Assembly (NCBI GenBank): GCA_018266295.1
Contig: JAFEAQ010000022.1
Coordinates: 62,001 to 126,000 of the forward strand
Direction of reading: 5' to 3'
DNA length: 64,000 nt
Origin: Bdellovibrionales bacterium
GTDB taxonomy: Bacteria > Bdellovibrionota > Bdellovibrionia > Bdellovibrionales > Bdellovibrionaceae
This document shows, in pieces, positions 55,098 to 64,000 of this stretch. The notes beneath the pieces are model-generated. The model ran no database searches. It saw only the letters and a program-made list of their open reading frames with translations, and had not been told where the DNA came from. Positions within the stretch are counted from its first letter, which is position 1, and every line of letters begins with the position of its first letter. Made by a program: the position numbers and the translations under genes.

Positions 55098-56378
55098 CTA
55101 GTGCAACATCGTCTTATGAGGCAGAGGGATCCAAAAAACAAATGTGGATCCTTCACCTATTTGACTCTGAGCTGAGATTTGTCCGCCATGCTTTTCTACA
55201 ATCTCTTTTGCGATGGCTAGTCCTAAACCTGTCGAGCTTTCGCCTTCTGTTGGCGACGTGCTCGTCCTGCCAAATTCGGTGAATAATAAATCCATGTCTT
55301 GCTCAGGAATCCCCTGCCCGCGATCTTGAATGGAGAAAAACAGTTTCGAATTCTCCGCTCTCACATCAAACTTTATTTTAGTTCCTCTTTTTGAAAACTT
55401 AATGGCATTTGTAATCAGGTTATCAAGGACGCGGCGAATCCTCATCAAATCAAACTCTGCCTCATCAGGAAGATCAAATCTTGGCACCCAATCAAAACTA
55501 ATTTCCTTGGCTCGACCAAGGACTTCCCCGGTTTCAGTCACGTCGTTTATAAAGTCGATAAGATTCACTTTTTGAATATCTAAGGAACTGCTCGTGTCTT
55601 TTACTCTGCGTAACTCGAGAAGCTCTTCTAAAAGAACCAACATTTCTTGGGTGGTGCTATTCAACATCTGAAATACTTCTTTAACCGGCTCTTGCAGATC
55701 TTGGTACCAATCTTCCGTCGCTGCATAGTTCAAACACGCTTTAATCGTGCTGACCGGAGCCCTTAAATCATGCATCACTCTTGCAAGAGCCCTTTCCCGA
55801 GACTCACTGGCTTCAAAGTATTTTTTCAAATGGGCTTGCTCTACAACAATCGACAGCTGATCCGAGATTGCAGAGAATATTTGCACATGCTGATTTTCAT
55901 ACATATACGGCTGGAAACTTGAAAAAAACACAAAACCGACGGGTTTATCACCGGCTCTCAACGGACACGTCAAGCTAGACAATATTCCATCTTTTAATGC
56001 CAGGGCCGTCGACTCAGAGGTCGGGTGAAGAGAATAATAGGATCTTAAATCACTTATTATTCTCGGCTCACCTGTTTTAATAATGTTTTCTAAACTGCTG
56101 CCGTGAAGTGCGGCCGAGTAGTTTCTCGCGAGATTTAAACACTGCTTTTTCGAGCGCACCCAGATTAATCTGGCCACAGTGTTGTCTTTCTCTAAAAGTG
56201 CGATGCCAATTCGGTCATAGGGAATAAGTAAATTTAAAGAGTCGAAAATAAAATCGAGAATCTGCTCATGATTTGATCCAGAGATCATCTTTTTATTGAC
56301 TTGCTGAATGACCTTTCCAAGAATGACATCCGACGCCTGAGCTAAATTTTGAGTCTCATTTTCTGATGTATTTTCCAT
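55098..56378 (-). CDS. GAF-domain sensor histidine kinase
   Basis: 426 residues. A GAF domain (about 35-180) precedes a coiled-coil linker and the kinase core: His203 in VMHDLRAPVSTIK, the N box NLITNAIKFSKRG, G1 DRGQGIPEQD and G2 GLGLAIAKEIVEKHGG. No membrane helix, so the kinase senses a cytosolic signal; the GAF lacks an obvious heme-ligand motif. Its response regulator is not in the window. Situated 9 bases behind the FMN-binding protein gene, so both are one operon. Confidence 0.9.
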   Translation of the reverse strand: MENTSENETQNLAQASDVILGKVIQQVNKKMISGSNHEQILDFIFDSLNLLIPYDRIGIALLEKDNTVARLIWVRSKKQCLNLARNYSAALHGSSLENIIKTGEPRIISDLRSYYSLHPTSESTALALKDGILSSLTCPLRAGDKPVGFVFFSSFQPYMYENQHVQIFSAISDQLSIVVEQAHLKKYFEASESRERALARVMHDLRAPVSTIKACLNYAATEDWYQDLQEPVKEVFQMLNSTTQEMLVLLEELLELRRVKDTSSSLDIQKVNLIDFINDVTETGEVLGRAKEISFDWVPRFDLPDEAEFDLMRIRRVLDNLITNAIKFSKRGTKIKFDVRAENSKLFFSIQDRGQGIPEQDMDLLFTEFGRTSTSPTEGESSTGLGLAIAKEIVEKHGGQISAQSQIGEGSTFVFWIPLPHKTMLH

Positions 56379-56387
56379 ATTGGTCTC

Positions 56388-56858
56388 TTACGGCCTCAAA
56401 GCATGAAGATTTCCCTCAAAGCGCCCGGACAATTTACTGACGTGAATTCGATAGATTACGGCCTCTTCAAAAAGCGCATCAAAATCCATCTCAAGAGAAG
56501 ACGACTTTCCATTTGCAATCTGATGCGTGATTTTTTTTATCAGCATTCTCATCGCCGTGGCTGCTTCGTCGCCATGAAGTTCTTCATATCTTCCCCAGGC
56601 TATGGCACTTCTCCACGCGAACATATCGTAAATCTCTTCAACCTCAATGCACACTTGAGGATTCTTTCGCATCATAGAGATTTTTTTTCCATCCTTGGAG
56701 TGGCTATAGATATAAGGATTCTCAAAAACATAAGTAATAGGCACAACATAGACTTCATCGGCCAAAAAGCACCCTAAATGCCCTATACTTCCGCGCTCTA
56801 AAGTCTCTAAGACATCTGTTTTTTCTAGAAAATCAATTTTTCCATGATCAAATTTCAT
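56388..56858 (-). CDS. Pyridoxamine 5'-phosphate oxidase-like FMN-binding protein
   Basis: 156 residues with a split-barrel fold typical of PNPOx-like flavoproteins, NimA-type branch: GSIGHLGCFLADEVYVVPITYVFE and YSHSKDGKKISMMRKNPQVC match the family's conserved strands. Start at 56858 has TTGGAG upstream; an ATG at 56882 adds eight residues. Such proteins occur next to universal stress proteins and GAF kinases in hypoxia or dormancy regulons. Substrate unknown. Upstream gene of the kinase operon. Confidence 0.85.
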   Translation of the reverse strand: MKFDHGKIDFLEKTDVLETLERGSIGHLGCFLADEVYVVPITYVFENPYIYSHSKDGKKISMMRKNPQVCIEVEEIYDMFAWRSAIAWGRYEELHGDEAATAMRMLIKKITHQIANGKSSSLEMDFDALFEEAVIYRIHVSKLSGRFEGNLHALRP

Positions 56859-57071
56859 GAAATCTCCAAACACATTGGCCACTCAAAAACTCAGAGAGTG
56901 TTTTTCTAAAAATAAGTAAAACTTTAGAAAACGGGTTTTCAAAAAAAGGAAATTATCTAGAAATTAAGCATCAGAAATGTTCACATTGTTTATTTTATCA
57001 AAACAAAGCCGCACCTTGATTAAAAACACGATGATTCGACTCCACGAAATTGAAGGCTAACCTGGCATTTT

Positions 57072-57740
57072 TTACTCCTCTACCATTCTGCCGTCCTTAA
57101 GACGAATTTGCCGTGGCGCCATACTCGCAAAGTCCGGATCGTGAGTAACCATAAGAACAGTCGTGTTATTTTTTTTGTTCACCTCTTGCAATATTCCCAT
57201 AACTACGTCGCTATTGGCCGTGTCTAAGCTTCCAGTGGGCTCATCCGCGAATAAAAACTGTGGCCTCATAATGAGGGCCCGGGCTATCGCGACTCGTTGT
57301 TGTTCGCCGCCAGAAAGCTGCCGTGGATAACGATGCAGTTTCTCTTTCAGGCCGAACTGGTCTAATAAGAATTCGGCATAGGGCGAAAGCTCTTTCTCGC
57401 GTTGAAACTTTAAAGTGGGCATCAAAACATTTTGTAAAGTTGTCAGTTCGTCAATCAAGTAGTGAAATTGAAATACAAATCCCATTTTTAAATTACGAAA
57501 TCGGTGAAGATCCTCAGATTCCATAGACTGGATATCATTGCCGGAAATCTCGATCTTTCCTTCTGTGGGATTATCAAGACTGCTCAGAATGTAAAGCAGA
57601 GTGCTTTTTCCTGAGCCGGATCGTCCCGTTAATGCGACGAATTCGCCGTCTTGAATATCTAAATTGATGTCTGTTAAAACACGGTTTGGTGGCTTACCAA
57701 TAGTTTTACCGACATGAGTGGCACGAATTCCCAAGTTCAT
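57072..57740 (-). CDS. ABC transporter ATP-binding protein (MacB/LolD type)
   Basis: 222 residues. Walker [11 protein letters not shown]-loop, signature [15 protein letters not shown], Walker [13 protein letters not shown] and the switch His in VTHDPDF. Third gene of an efflux operon: the preceding permease overlaps its start by 4 bases (57737-57740). LolD and MacB ATPases share these features; with the permease and adaptor present, a MacAB-like tripartite exporter is more likely than lipoprotein transport. Confidence 0.92.
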   Translation of the reverse strand: MNLGIRATHVGKTIGKPPNRVLTDINLDIQDGEFVALTGRSGSGKSTLLYILSSLDNPTEGKIEISGNDIQSMESEDLHRFRNLKMGFVFQFHYLIDELTTLQNVLMPTLKFQREKELSPYAEFLLDQFGLKEKLHRYPRQLSGGEQQRVAIARALIMRPQFLFADEPTGSLDTANSDVVMGILQEVNKKNNTTVLMVTHDPDFASMAPRQIRLKDGRMVEE

Positions 57741-58987
57741 CCTCCTGATCGAATAATTTCAATGGGAGTGAGCTTACCGGCGGCACGCGCTGGAAGGATA
57801 CTGGCGATCGAAACTGAAAAATTACCTAAGATCATAGCTTGAAGATAGATCGAGAAAGACAAGGAAATATGCAAATGTCCGCTGGGGTTTGATTGACTCA
57901 CCGGCATAAATGGAATGGTCTGAAGATATAGGCACAAAAAGTACCCACAAACCAACCCCATCACCGAACCGCAAACGCCAATAATCAAACCCTGGGAAAA
58001 AAATAGCATCACAATGTCGAAAGTGTCGTAACCCATCGAATGAAGAATCGCAATGTCTTGACGCTTTTGATTCACCGTCATGTTCAAAACATTATACATA
58101 CCAAATCCAGCAACAATTAAAACTGTCAAAATCATCGCAAATCTGAGGCTTGTTTGAATTCTGAAAACAGAAAAGATGTTCGCATTCTGCTGATCCCAGC
58201 TCTCGGTCCGCTCTGGAGCAATCTTAGACCAGTTCGTCGCAATGGCGGCCGCCTGACTGTAGTCCTTTAATCTCACACCAATCTCGTTAACAATATTCGG
58301 AGTGCGATTCACTCTTTGCACATCACTGATGGCGCCATAGGCCTGTAAGTCAGCCCCCCTATTTCCTGTTTTAAAACGTCCAATCACTTTAAATGGCACT
58401 GGCGGCTGAGTTCCGACGGACACTAAGACTGTCTGATTCATGCCGGCCCCCAGTCTCTTCGTGAGTTCGTCGCCCAAAATCACACGGTTGCCGCCGGTAG
58501 CAATGTCAGTAAACTTACCGTCGATCATGTATGCGGCAATACTTGTGACTTTCGCCTGCTGCTCGGGATTACAGCCAATTAAATTCGCCGAAACCGAAAT
58601 TTTCGACAGTGTAAACAGTGCTGGCGCCGTCAAAAGGGGCGAAAATGCTTCAACACGAGGATCTGCTCGAAGCCGCTCGTACCAACTTTGGGGGTTTTGA
58701 ACCTCAATGTACCCCTCCACTCCAGAAGGGGGGCTCACCCAAAAAATATGGCCAAAGAGCTTTCCAAAAAAGGCTTCATCTAGTTGATGCTCCGTCAGAT
58801 AATCTTGTCGTGCTTGAATATGAATTTGCGCCTGGTTATTCACCAACTGCTCGACAATAAATCCCTGAAACCCCAAAAAGAATCCGGAAACAGAAACATA
58901 GGCCATCGTACCAAAGAACACGCCTAGCAAAGTCAAAAGGGTCTGCCGCCTTCTTTCTAAAAGGTATCGTATCGCTAAAAAAATCAT
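57737..58987 (-). CDS. ABC transporter permease, FtsX/MacB type
   Basis: 416 residues with an N-terminal membrane helix (LLGVFFGTMAYVSVSGFF), a large periplasmic MacB-like core domain (about 45-265) and three C-terminal helices (SLRFAMILTVLIVAGFG, MLFFSQGLIIGVCGSVMG, IYLQAMILGNFSVSIAS). Overlaps the ATPase gene by 4 bases and the adaptor gene by 4 bases, so all three are translationally coupled. No TolC-like outer membrane partner is present. Confidence 0.9.
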   Translation of the reverse strand: MIFLAIRYLLERRRQTLLTLLGVFFGTMAYVSVSGFFLGFQGFIVEQLVNNQAQIHIQARQDYLTEHQLDEAFFGKLFGHIFWVSPPSGVEGYIEVQNPQSWYERLRADPRVEAFSPLLTAPALFTLSKISVSANLIGCNPEQQAKVTSIAAYMIDGKFTDIATGGNRVILGDELTKRLGAGMNQTVLVSVGTQPPVPFKVIGRFKTGNRGADLQAYGAISDVQRVNRTPNIVNEIGVRLKDYSQAAAIATNWSKIAPERTESWDQQNANIFSVFRIQTSLRFAMILTVLIVAGFGMYNVLNMTVNQKRQDIAILHSMGYDTFDIVMLFFSQGLIIGVCGSVMGLVCGYFLCLYLQTIPFMPVSQSNPSGHLHISLSFSIYLQAMILGNFSVSIASILPARAAGKLTPIEIIRSGG

Positions 58988-59805
58988 CCGCCGACATTCT
59001 TTCTTATAAGGAGACGATCGCCTTCTTGAACATCTCCAGAGACGACCTCTGCCATATCTTTATCGATGAAGCCCAGCTTTACCGAAACTTGTTTCACTCT
59101 TCCCTGCCCGCCGCGCCTAAGCCATACAAAATCGCCCTCGATGGCGGCCACCGGAATAACGATAACATTGTCATGCTTTTGAATTTCAATAGCGACGTCG
59201 GCGGTCATTCCCGGCAATATCTGTCGAGGCAGATGAGGCACATCAATTCGAGCTAAAAAATTGTTGTCGTTTGAGTAAACGGATTCAACCGTCCCGGAGT
59301 AATTGTTTTCGCGAATGCTATCAAAACTGAGTTTTACATTTTGGCCTTTTTTTACCTGCAATGCTCCTTGCTGTTCTAAAGAAACGACGACATAGCGGTC
59401 CAGCAAATCCACAAGAATCAAAGCTGGCAGCGGGGCAAAGACATTTTCTCCAACTTTATTGGGAAAATAAGTGATGGTTCCACTAAATGGAGCTCGATAC
59501 ACCATTTGTTCAATATGAACTAACTTATCGCCTTTTTGAACGTAATCGCCCTCTTTAACAAAGACCTCTTCAATATGGCTGGTAATACCAACTTTGAGCT
59601 GGAAACTGCGATTTGCGGTAACGGTTCCTATGCCGTAAACTGATTGAGTAATAGAGCCTTTTTTAACAGGCTCTGATAAGACCCCCTCGTTTCTTAAAGC
59701 GTTTCTGCGAAAAATGAAAACAGCTGCAATCAGTGCAATTAAGATAAATCCACTCAGCAAACGATGACGATCAATGCCCTTTACAATCGCTCTCAAAAAA
59801 TTCAT
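58984..59805 (-). CDS. Periplasmic adaptor (HlyD/MacA-type membrane fusion protein)
   Basis: 273 residues with an N-terminal membrane helix (LLSGFILIALIAAVFIFRR), a short lipoyl-like barrel (VKEGDYVQKGDKLVHIE) and a beta-barrel with the tail (AVVSGDVQEGDRLLIRK). There is no long helical hairpin between the lipoyl halves, so it is a short member. It should bridge the permease to an outer membrane channel. Follows the USP gene by 29 bases, probably in one transcript with it. Confidence 0.88.
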   Translation of the reverse strand: MNFLRAIVKGIDRHRLLSGFILIALIAAVFIFRRNALRNEGVLSEPVKKGSITQSVYGIGTVTANRSFQLKVGITSHIEEVFVKEGDYVQKGDKLVHIEQMVYRAPFSGTITYFPNKVGENVFAPLPALILVDLLDRYVVVSLEQQGALQVKKGQNVKLSFDSIRENNYSGTVESVYSNDNNFLARIDVPHLPRQILPGMTADVAIEIQKHDNVIVIPVAAIEGDFVWLRRGGQGRVKQVSVKLGFIDKDMAEVVSGDVQEGDRLLIRKNVGG

Positions 59806-59834
59806 GGAGTCTCCTCACAGGAGGATCGTGATTT

Positions 59835-60821
59835 TCAAGATCCAAAGCGAGGGCCACAGACCCACAAGTTAAACTTTTGTGAGCTCATCAGATCCCGCGT
59901 CACACTGCCAATAACAAGTTTCTCAATAGGACCGACATGCGATACCAAACCGATAAGAGCGACCTTTTCTCGTTCTGCGATAGCTTTTATGGAGTGTGCA
60001 GGTGCCGATAAAGATTCCTCCATAATGTTATTAAGTCGAATGTTGATGTCTTTTCCTTCAGCTTCTTTAATCCAACGCTGAGCTTCTCGCTCGGCCCACT
60101 CCTTTTGGTCCTCTCGGTAATAATTTAGCAAGGGCATCGACATTCCATAGGCATCCACATATTCGTAGGGAAAGCTGAGGACATGACACAAAATAATTTC
60201 ACTGGTTTTCCCCCTGACGAGATTCAAGAACTCTTGAAAAGCGACTTTGGACTGTTCTGAAAAATCAGTGGCAAACATCACTTTGTCGCTGACCACATAA
60301 CTGCTCGTATGGGGATTTATAAATATAATCGGGATGTCTGATTTATTTAAAAGATCGCGAGCGAAGCTTCCTAGAAAAGTAGCTCCCAGTGACGAGCGTC
60401 CGTGGGATGTTAGTAAAACAACCTTCGCATTATGTTCATGGGCAATATTCAACACTTTTTCAACTCGCTCAGACCTGTCGCTCGAAGGTTCACTATAGAC
60501 ATGAAAAGGTTCTGTATCCCCTAAATCTAAGAACATCATAAAGTTCTGCATTTGATTGCGAGCTTCACCTAATCCCTGATCTGACTTAGGACAAACATAT
60601 ATTGGATGAACTTTCGAAAACCCACCCCCCAATAGTCGAGCAATCACTTTTAAAGTACTTTTATGAGGGGCCATTTTTTGTTCATAGGGATCTATTGCCC
60701 AGACAGCGTTGACGAATTCTTTTTCTTTGATGGTTTGCGGTGTCAGTTCCACGCTAAAATCCTTTTCAATCAGATTTAAATACCAATCGATAAAAGGGCC
60801 AAAAATTTCATCTTTTGCCAA
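59835..60821 (-). CDS. Tandem universal stress protein
   Basis: 328 residues, two UspA domains, with an N-terminal extension of about 40 residues. First domain loop LTSHGRSSLGATFLGSFARDLL; second domain GLVSHVGPIEKLVIGSVTRDLM. It closely follows the pattern of the USP at 47150 in domain order and motifs, evidence of an old duplication within the island. The gene precedes the exporter operon and is divergent from the PEP synthase gene, which suggests shared control. Confidence 0.88.
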   Translation of the reverse strand: MAKDEIFGPFIDWYLNLIEKDFSVELTPQTIKEKEFVNAVWAIDPYEQKMAPHKSTLKVIARLLGGGFSKVHPIYVCPKSDQGLGEARNQMQNFMMFLDLGDTEPFHVYSEPSSDRSERVEKVLNIAHEHNAKVVLLTSHGRSSLGATFLGSFARDLLNKSDIPIIFINPHTSSYVVSDKVMFATDFSEQSKVAFQEFLNLVRGKTSEIILCHVLSFPYEYVDAYGMSMPLLNYYREDQKEWAEREAQRWIKEAEGKDINIRLNNIMEESLSAPAHSIKAIAEREKVALIGLVSHVGPIEKLVIGSVTRDLMSSQKFNLWVCGPRFGS

Positions 60822-60969
60822 AACTCTGCCACTAATTTTGTTATTTGGTCAGTGATGTTTTCGTCAGATCGATTTCCATGCCTTCAGGCAAAAGACTGAA
60901 ATTTTGTAGTTCTTAGGCCCTCCTTATGAAAAGATATATTCATCTTTAAAACCAAATAAGAGGTGCGAA

Positions 60970-63429
60970 ATGCAAAACTCCTCACCAGATTCTCAAGAAT
61001 CTAGAATTCTTTGGCTCAACCAAATTCGTGCAACAGATGTCAGCGTGGTCGGTGGTAAGACTGCCTCACTTGGAGAAATGTACAACCGGCTTTCACCAAT
61101 GGGAATTCGCGTACCCAATGGCTTCGCAATCACTGCGCAAGGCTTTCAAGATCATCTTGAAGCGCACAAACTCACCGCTCCGCTCAAGGAACTCTTCGAT
61201 GAAATAAATTTAAGCAGCCCGGAAGACATCTCTCAGAAAGCATACTGGGCCAGACAGCTGATACTGACCTCTCCTTTGCCGGCAAAACTAGAGATAGACA
61301 TTATCAATGCCTATACTAAGCTCAGCCAAGAATTCGGTGAGACTGCGACCGACGTCGCAGTTCGAAGCAGCGCCACCGCCGAGGATCTGCCCAACGCCAG
61401 TTTCGCCGGCCAGCAAGAAACCTATCTCAATGTTCGGGGCAAACATCAGCTCATTGAAGCGTGCCGTAAGTGCTTCGCTTCTCTTTACACGGAGCGAGCA
61501 ATATCTTACAGAAACAAGCTTGGTTTCGATCAATTGAAAGTTCGTCTTTCAATTTGCATTCAAAAAATGATTCGCTCAGATTTAGGAGCTTCTGGTGTGA
61601 TGTTCACGGTCGACACCGAAACGGGCTTCTCGAATCTTATCTTAATTAGTGCCTCATATGGTTTGGGTGAAAATGTCGTTCAAGGGCTGGTGACGCCGGA
61701 TGAGTATTGTGTTTTTAAACCGACTCTCGCAGACTCCTTCCGTCCCATCTTGAGGAAAGAACTCGGTAGTAAAGAGACAAAGCTCGTCTATGATACCAAT
61801 GGCGAAAAGCTCACCAAAAACATTCCGGTCTCTTCTGAGGACCGAGCGAAATTTGCTCTCTCCGACGATGAAATACTAGAGCTCGCACGCTGGGGTCTGC
61901 TTGTCGAAGAGCATTATGGTAAAATCCATGGTCGCTGGACGCCGATGGATATTGAATGGGCCCGCGATGGTCAAGATGGCAAGCTCTACCTTTTGCAGGC
62001 GCGCCCAGAAACTGTCCAGGCCCGGCGGCAACTTGCAAAAGTGACCGAGAGCCATCTCCAAGAGCAAGGGGCCTTGTTAATTCAGGGTCACAGCGTCGGA
62101 CACAGAATCGGTCAGGGGCAAGTACGGATTATTCAGCATTTGACAGAACGAGACCAATTAAAGCCCGGCGAAGTCCTAGTTGTCGACAAAACAGATCCGG
62201 ACTGGGAACCGATCATGAAAAATGCCGCTGCCATCATCACCAATAGCGGCAGTCGCACATGCCATGCCGCTATTATCAGCCGCGAACTTGGCATTCCGGC
62301 GATTGTCGGAACAAAGAATGCCACAACGGTCTTGCGTAACGGCCAGGATGTGACAGTCAGTTGTTCGGAGGGGGAAGTTGGCAATGTCTACGAAGGCCTG
62401 CTAAAGTTTACCACTGAGGAAATTAACTTATCCCAGCTAAAGCGCCCAAAAACCAAGATCATGCTCAATATCGCAGATCCTTCGAAAGCTATCTCGCTTT
62501 CTTTCTTGCCTCAGGACGGAGTGGGTCTTGCGCGAGAAGAATTTATTATCACAAATCACGTCAAAGTTCATCCGCTAGCTCTTGTTCATTACAATGAGCT
62601 TAAAGATCTCCGCGCGAAATCCGAAATTGCAAAACTCACTGCTGGATACGCCGACAAAACCCGGTACTTTGTCGATAAACTCGCAGAGGGGATCGCCATG
62701 ATCACCTCAGCATTTTATCCTAAAGACGTGATCCTCAGACTCAGTGATTTTAAAACAAGTGAGTATGCTCACCTTTTGGGGGGTGAACAATTTGAGCCCC
62801 ACGAAGACAATCCTATGATTGGATTCCGTGGAGCTTCCCGTTATTACCATCCGCAGTACCAAAAAGGTTTTGCATTAGAATGTGAAGCCGTTAAAAAAGT
62901 CCGCGATCAAATGGGGCTTGTTAATTTGAAACTCATGATCCCTTTTTGCCGAACTCCTGAAGAGGGCGAAAAGGTGATCCAAGAAATGGCAAAAAATGGC
63001 CTCATCCAAGGCAAAAATGGTCTTGAAGTTTATATGATGTGTGAGGTTCCCAGCAATGTCATTCTCGGCGATTCCTTTGCCGATATCTTTGATGGCTTCT
63101 CGATTGGTTCAAATGACCTGACACAGCTCACACTGGGGGTCGACAGAGACTCTCATCTGATATCCCAGCTGTTTGATGAACGAAATGATGCGGCAAGAAT
63201 GATGGTTGCCTTCGCCATTCGCGCGGCGAAAAGAAACGGCAAAAAAGTGGGGCTCTGCGGGCAGGCCCCTAGCGACTTCCCTGAATATGCAGCGTTTCTC
63301 GTTCGCGAAGGTATCGACAGTGTCTCCTTAAATCCGGACGCGGTATTTAAGACTTCAAAAGTTATATTGGAAGAGGAGCAAAAAATGCAAGAAGCCGAAT
63401 TTAAAGAAAATCCAATGGCTTTACACTAA
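60970..63429 (+). CDS. ppsA: Phosphoenolpyruvate synthase
   Basis: 819 residues. ATP-grasp N-domain (GGKTASLGEMYNRL, VAVRSSATAEDLPNASFAGQQ), phosphohistidine domain with His432 in SRTCHAAIISRELGIPAI, and the PEP/pyruvate-binding C-domain (SIGSNDLTQLTLGVDRD, KKVGLCGQAPSD with the general acid Cys). Catalyses pyruvate + ATP + water to PEP + AMP + phosphate; the entry to gluconeogenesis. AAGAGG precedes the ATG. Divergent from a USP operon, an arrangement common in anaerobic or starvation regulons. Converges with the next gene at 2 bases. Confidence 0.95.
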   Translation: MQNSSPDSQESRILWLNQIRATDVSVVGGKTASLGEMYNRLSPMGIRVPNGFAITAQGFQDHLEAHKLTAPLKELFDEINLSSPEDISQKAYWARQLILTSPLPAKLEIDIINAYTKLSQEFGETATDVAVRSSATAEDLPNASFAGQQETYLNVRGKHQLIEACRKCFASLYTERAISYRNKLGFDQLKVRLSICIQKMIRSDLGASGVMFTVDTETGFSNLILISASYGLGENVVQGLVTPDEYCVFKPTLADSFRPILRKELGSKETKLVYDTNGEKLTKNIPVSSEDRAKFALSDDEILELARWGLLVEEHYGKIHGRWTPMDIEWARDGQDGKLYLLQARPETVQARRQLAKVTESHLQEQGALLIQGHSVGHRIGQGQVRIIQHLTERDQLKPGEVLVVDKTDPDWEPIMKNAAAIITNSGSRTCHAAIISRELGIPAIVGTKNATTVLRNGQDVTVSCSEGEVGNVYEGLLKFTTEEINLSQLKRPKTKIMLNIADPSKAISLSFLPQDGVGLAREEFIITNHVKVHPLALVHYNELKDLRAKSEIAKLTAGYADKTRYFVDKLAEGIAMITSAFYPKDVILRLSDFKTSEYAHLLGGEQFEPHEDNPMIGFRGASRYYHPQYQKGFALECEAVKKVRDQMGLVNLKLMIPFCRTPEEGEKVIQEMAKNGLIQGKNGLEVYMMCEVPSNVILGDSFADIFDGFSIGSNDLTQLTLGVDRDSHLISQLFDERNDAARMMVAFAIRAAKRNGKKVGLCGQAPSDFPEYAAFLVREGIDSVSLNPDAVFKTSKVILEEEQKMQEAEFKENPMALH

Positions 63430-63431
63430 CT

Positions 63432-64000
63432 TTAGTCATTCACTTTTTTAACCAGCTCCTGCATCGTCTTTAACTGAGTTGAGACAGCCTCTGGGATTTG
63501 AGCACCTTTCGTACCGGTAAAAGTCACGGCAATAAGGTCCTGATATTCCGTCAAACACTTTTTGGCAATGGGACTCTTTGGAAACTCAAGCACGCATTGC
63601 TTTAAGTAAAGCTCCGGAAAAGAATAAAAGGCGTCATGACTGTAACGTGATTCGCTGAGTGAAAGCCAATAGAGAATATCCGGTTTAAGATGCGTACCGG
63701 GATAATTTTGCAGATACTGATGAAGCACGCTGGAAACTTTCAAATAACTTAATTCCCTGTCGGCACTATTAAAGTTAAACTTGCCTGCCAATTCGTCTTT
63801 TAAATTAGATTCCGCGTACTTTCTCAACTCTTCTTCATTTGAGCTCTTAAACGCCGGATACTTTTCTTTCTTCAATTTCTCGGCGGCCCCTTTGAGGTCT
63901 TTAATTTTTTTACTAAGATGTTCCGGAAGATTTTGATTTTTAGAATCTTCGCTAAGAGCATTTATAAGTCCCGCGAAATCTCTCTTGACACGCACGTAGT
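63432..64000 (-). CDS. Hypothetical protein (5' part outside window)
   Basis: The frame is open to the window edge; a GTG at 63995 has no ribosome binding site, so the gene most likely begins further on. The visible 189 residues are mostly helical and Lys/Glu-rich (SKKIKDLKGAAEKLKKEKYP), with a part resembling tetratricopeptide or tol-pal-like repeats (HQYLQNYPGTHLKPDILYWL, ELYLKQCVLEFPKSPIAKKC). Periplasmic scaffold-type protein is possible. Not recognised. Confidence 0.55.
   Translation of the reverse strand, partial: YVRVKRDFAGLINALSEDSKNQNLPEHLSKKIKDLKGAAEKLKKEKYPAFKSSNEEELRKYAESNLKDELAGKFNFNSADRELSYLKVSSVLHQYLQNYPGTHLKPDILYWLSLSESRYSHDAFYSFPELYLKQCVLEFPKSPIAKKCLTEYQDLIAVTFTGTKGAQIPEAVSTQLKTMQELVKKVND

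Noticed and set aside
57015-57035. TTGAT half-site before the efflux operon
   Set aside because: The second half deviates in at least three positions, so it is not an FNR-like site.

Overview
The window looks like chromosomal DNA of a Bdellovibrio-type bacterium (phylum Bdellovibrionota). The pointers are many lipoproteins with boxes such as FQNC and FNNC, a TIGR02147-type regulator overlapping a secreted partner, a trypsin-like and a matrixin-like exported protease, and numerous small exported proteins of unknown role. Base composition is moderate, gene density is high, and many neighbouring genes overlap by 4 bases. I see no rRNA, tRNA or CRISPR array. The taxonomic call is inference from gene content only.

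Layout. 1-5.5 kb: the 3' part of a very large gene that joins a malate synthase-like domain, a serine beta-lactamase-like domain and two allantoicase repeats, translationally coupled to an aldo/keto reductase. 5.5-13.5 kb: envelope and housekeeping genes (vWA lipoprotein, CxxxCxxCC protein, coiled-coil proteins, a three-gene membrane operon with a short cation/proton antiporter, rhomboid protease, quinone oxidoreductase, protoglobin). 13.6-13.85 kb: the decayed 3' end of a REP-type transposase gene with two hairpins. 13.9-20 kb: MenB, a degenerate HD-GYP protein, a chalcone isomerase-like protein, Lon and an ArsC/Spx-like protein. 20.4-22.6 kb: an intact REP-associated transposase (RAYT) with the same two hairpins, then a TMEM165/GDT1 transporter behind a leader that matches the yybP-ykoY manganese riboswitch. 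22.6-31 kb: thiolase, a CopA copper ATPase operon, matrixin lipoprotein, exported HNH protein, CNNM-type transporter and LOG protein. 31-44.6 kb: mostly exported proteins, including a Gly-rich protein, a trypsin-like protease directly followed by a clan CD-like protein, an M20 peptidase, small Lys-rich proteins and a phosphodiesterase.

44.6-63.4 kb is a stress or low-oxygen type island. It holds four universal stress proteins, a P-type cation ATPase, a CoA transferase, an NRAMP-related transporter, a zinc alcohol dehydrogenase, a rhodanese, a host-attachment-family protein, a GAF histidine kinase, an FMN-binding split-barrel protein, a MacB-type efflux system and PEP synthase. Two sites one base away from the FNR consensus lie in front of two of its transcription units. 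The gene set resembles anaerobic or dormancy regulons of other bacteria, so coordinated control by an FNR-type regulator is the working hypothesis.

The items most worth a second look are the three-way enzyme fusion at the left edge, the RAYT with its decayed relative and shared hairpins, the manganese riboswitch candidate, the trypsin/clan CD pair, an orphan Tat signal peptide gene at 53.0 kb and a hairpin covering a ribosome binding site at 52.0 kb.
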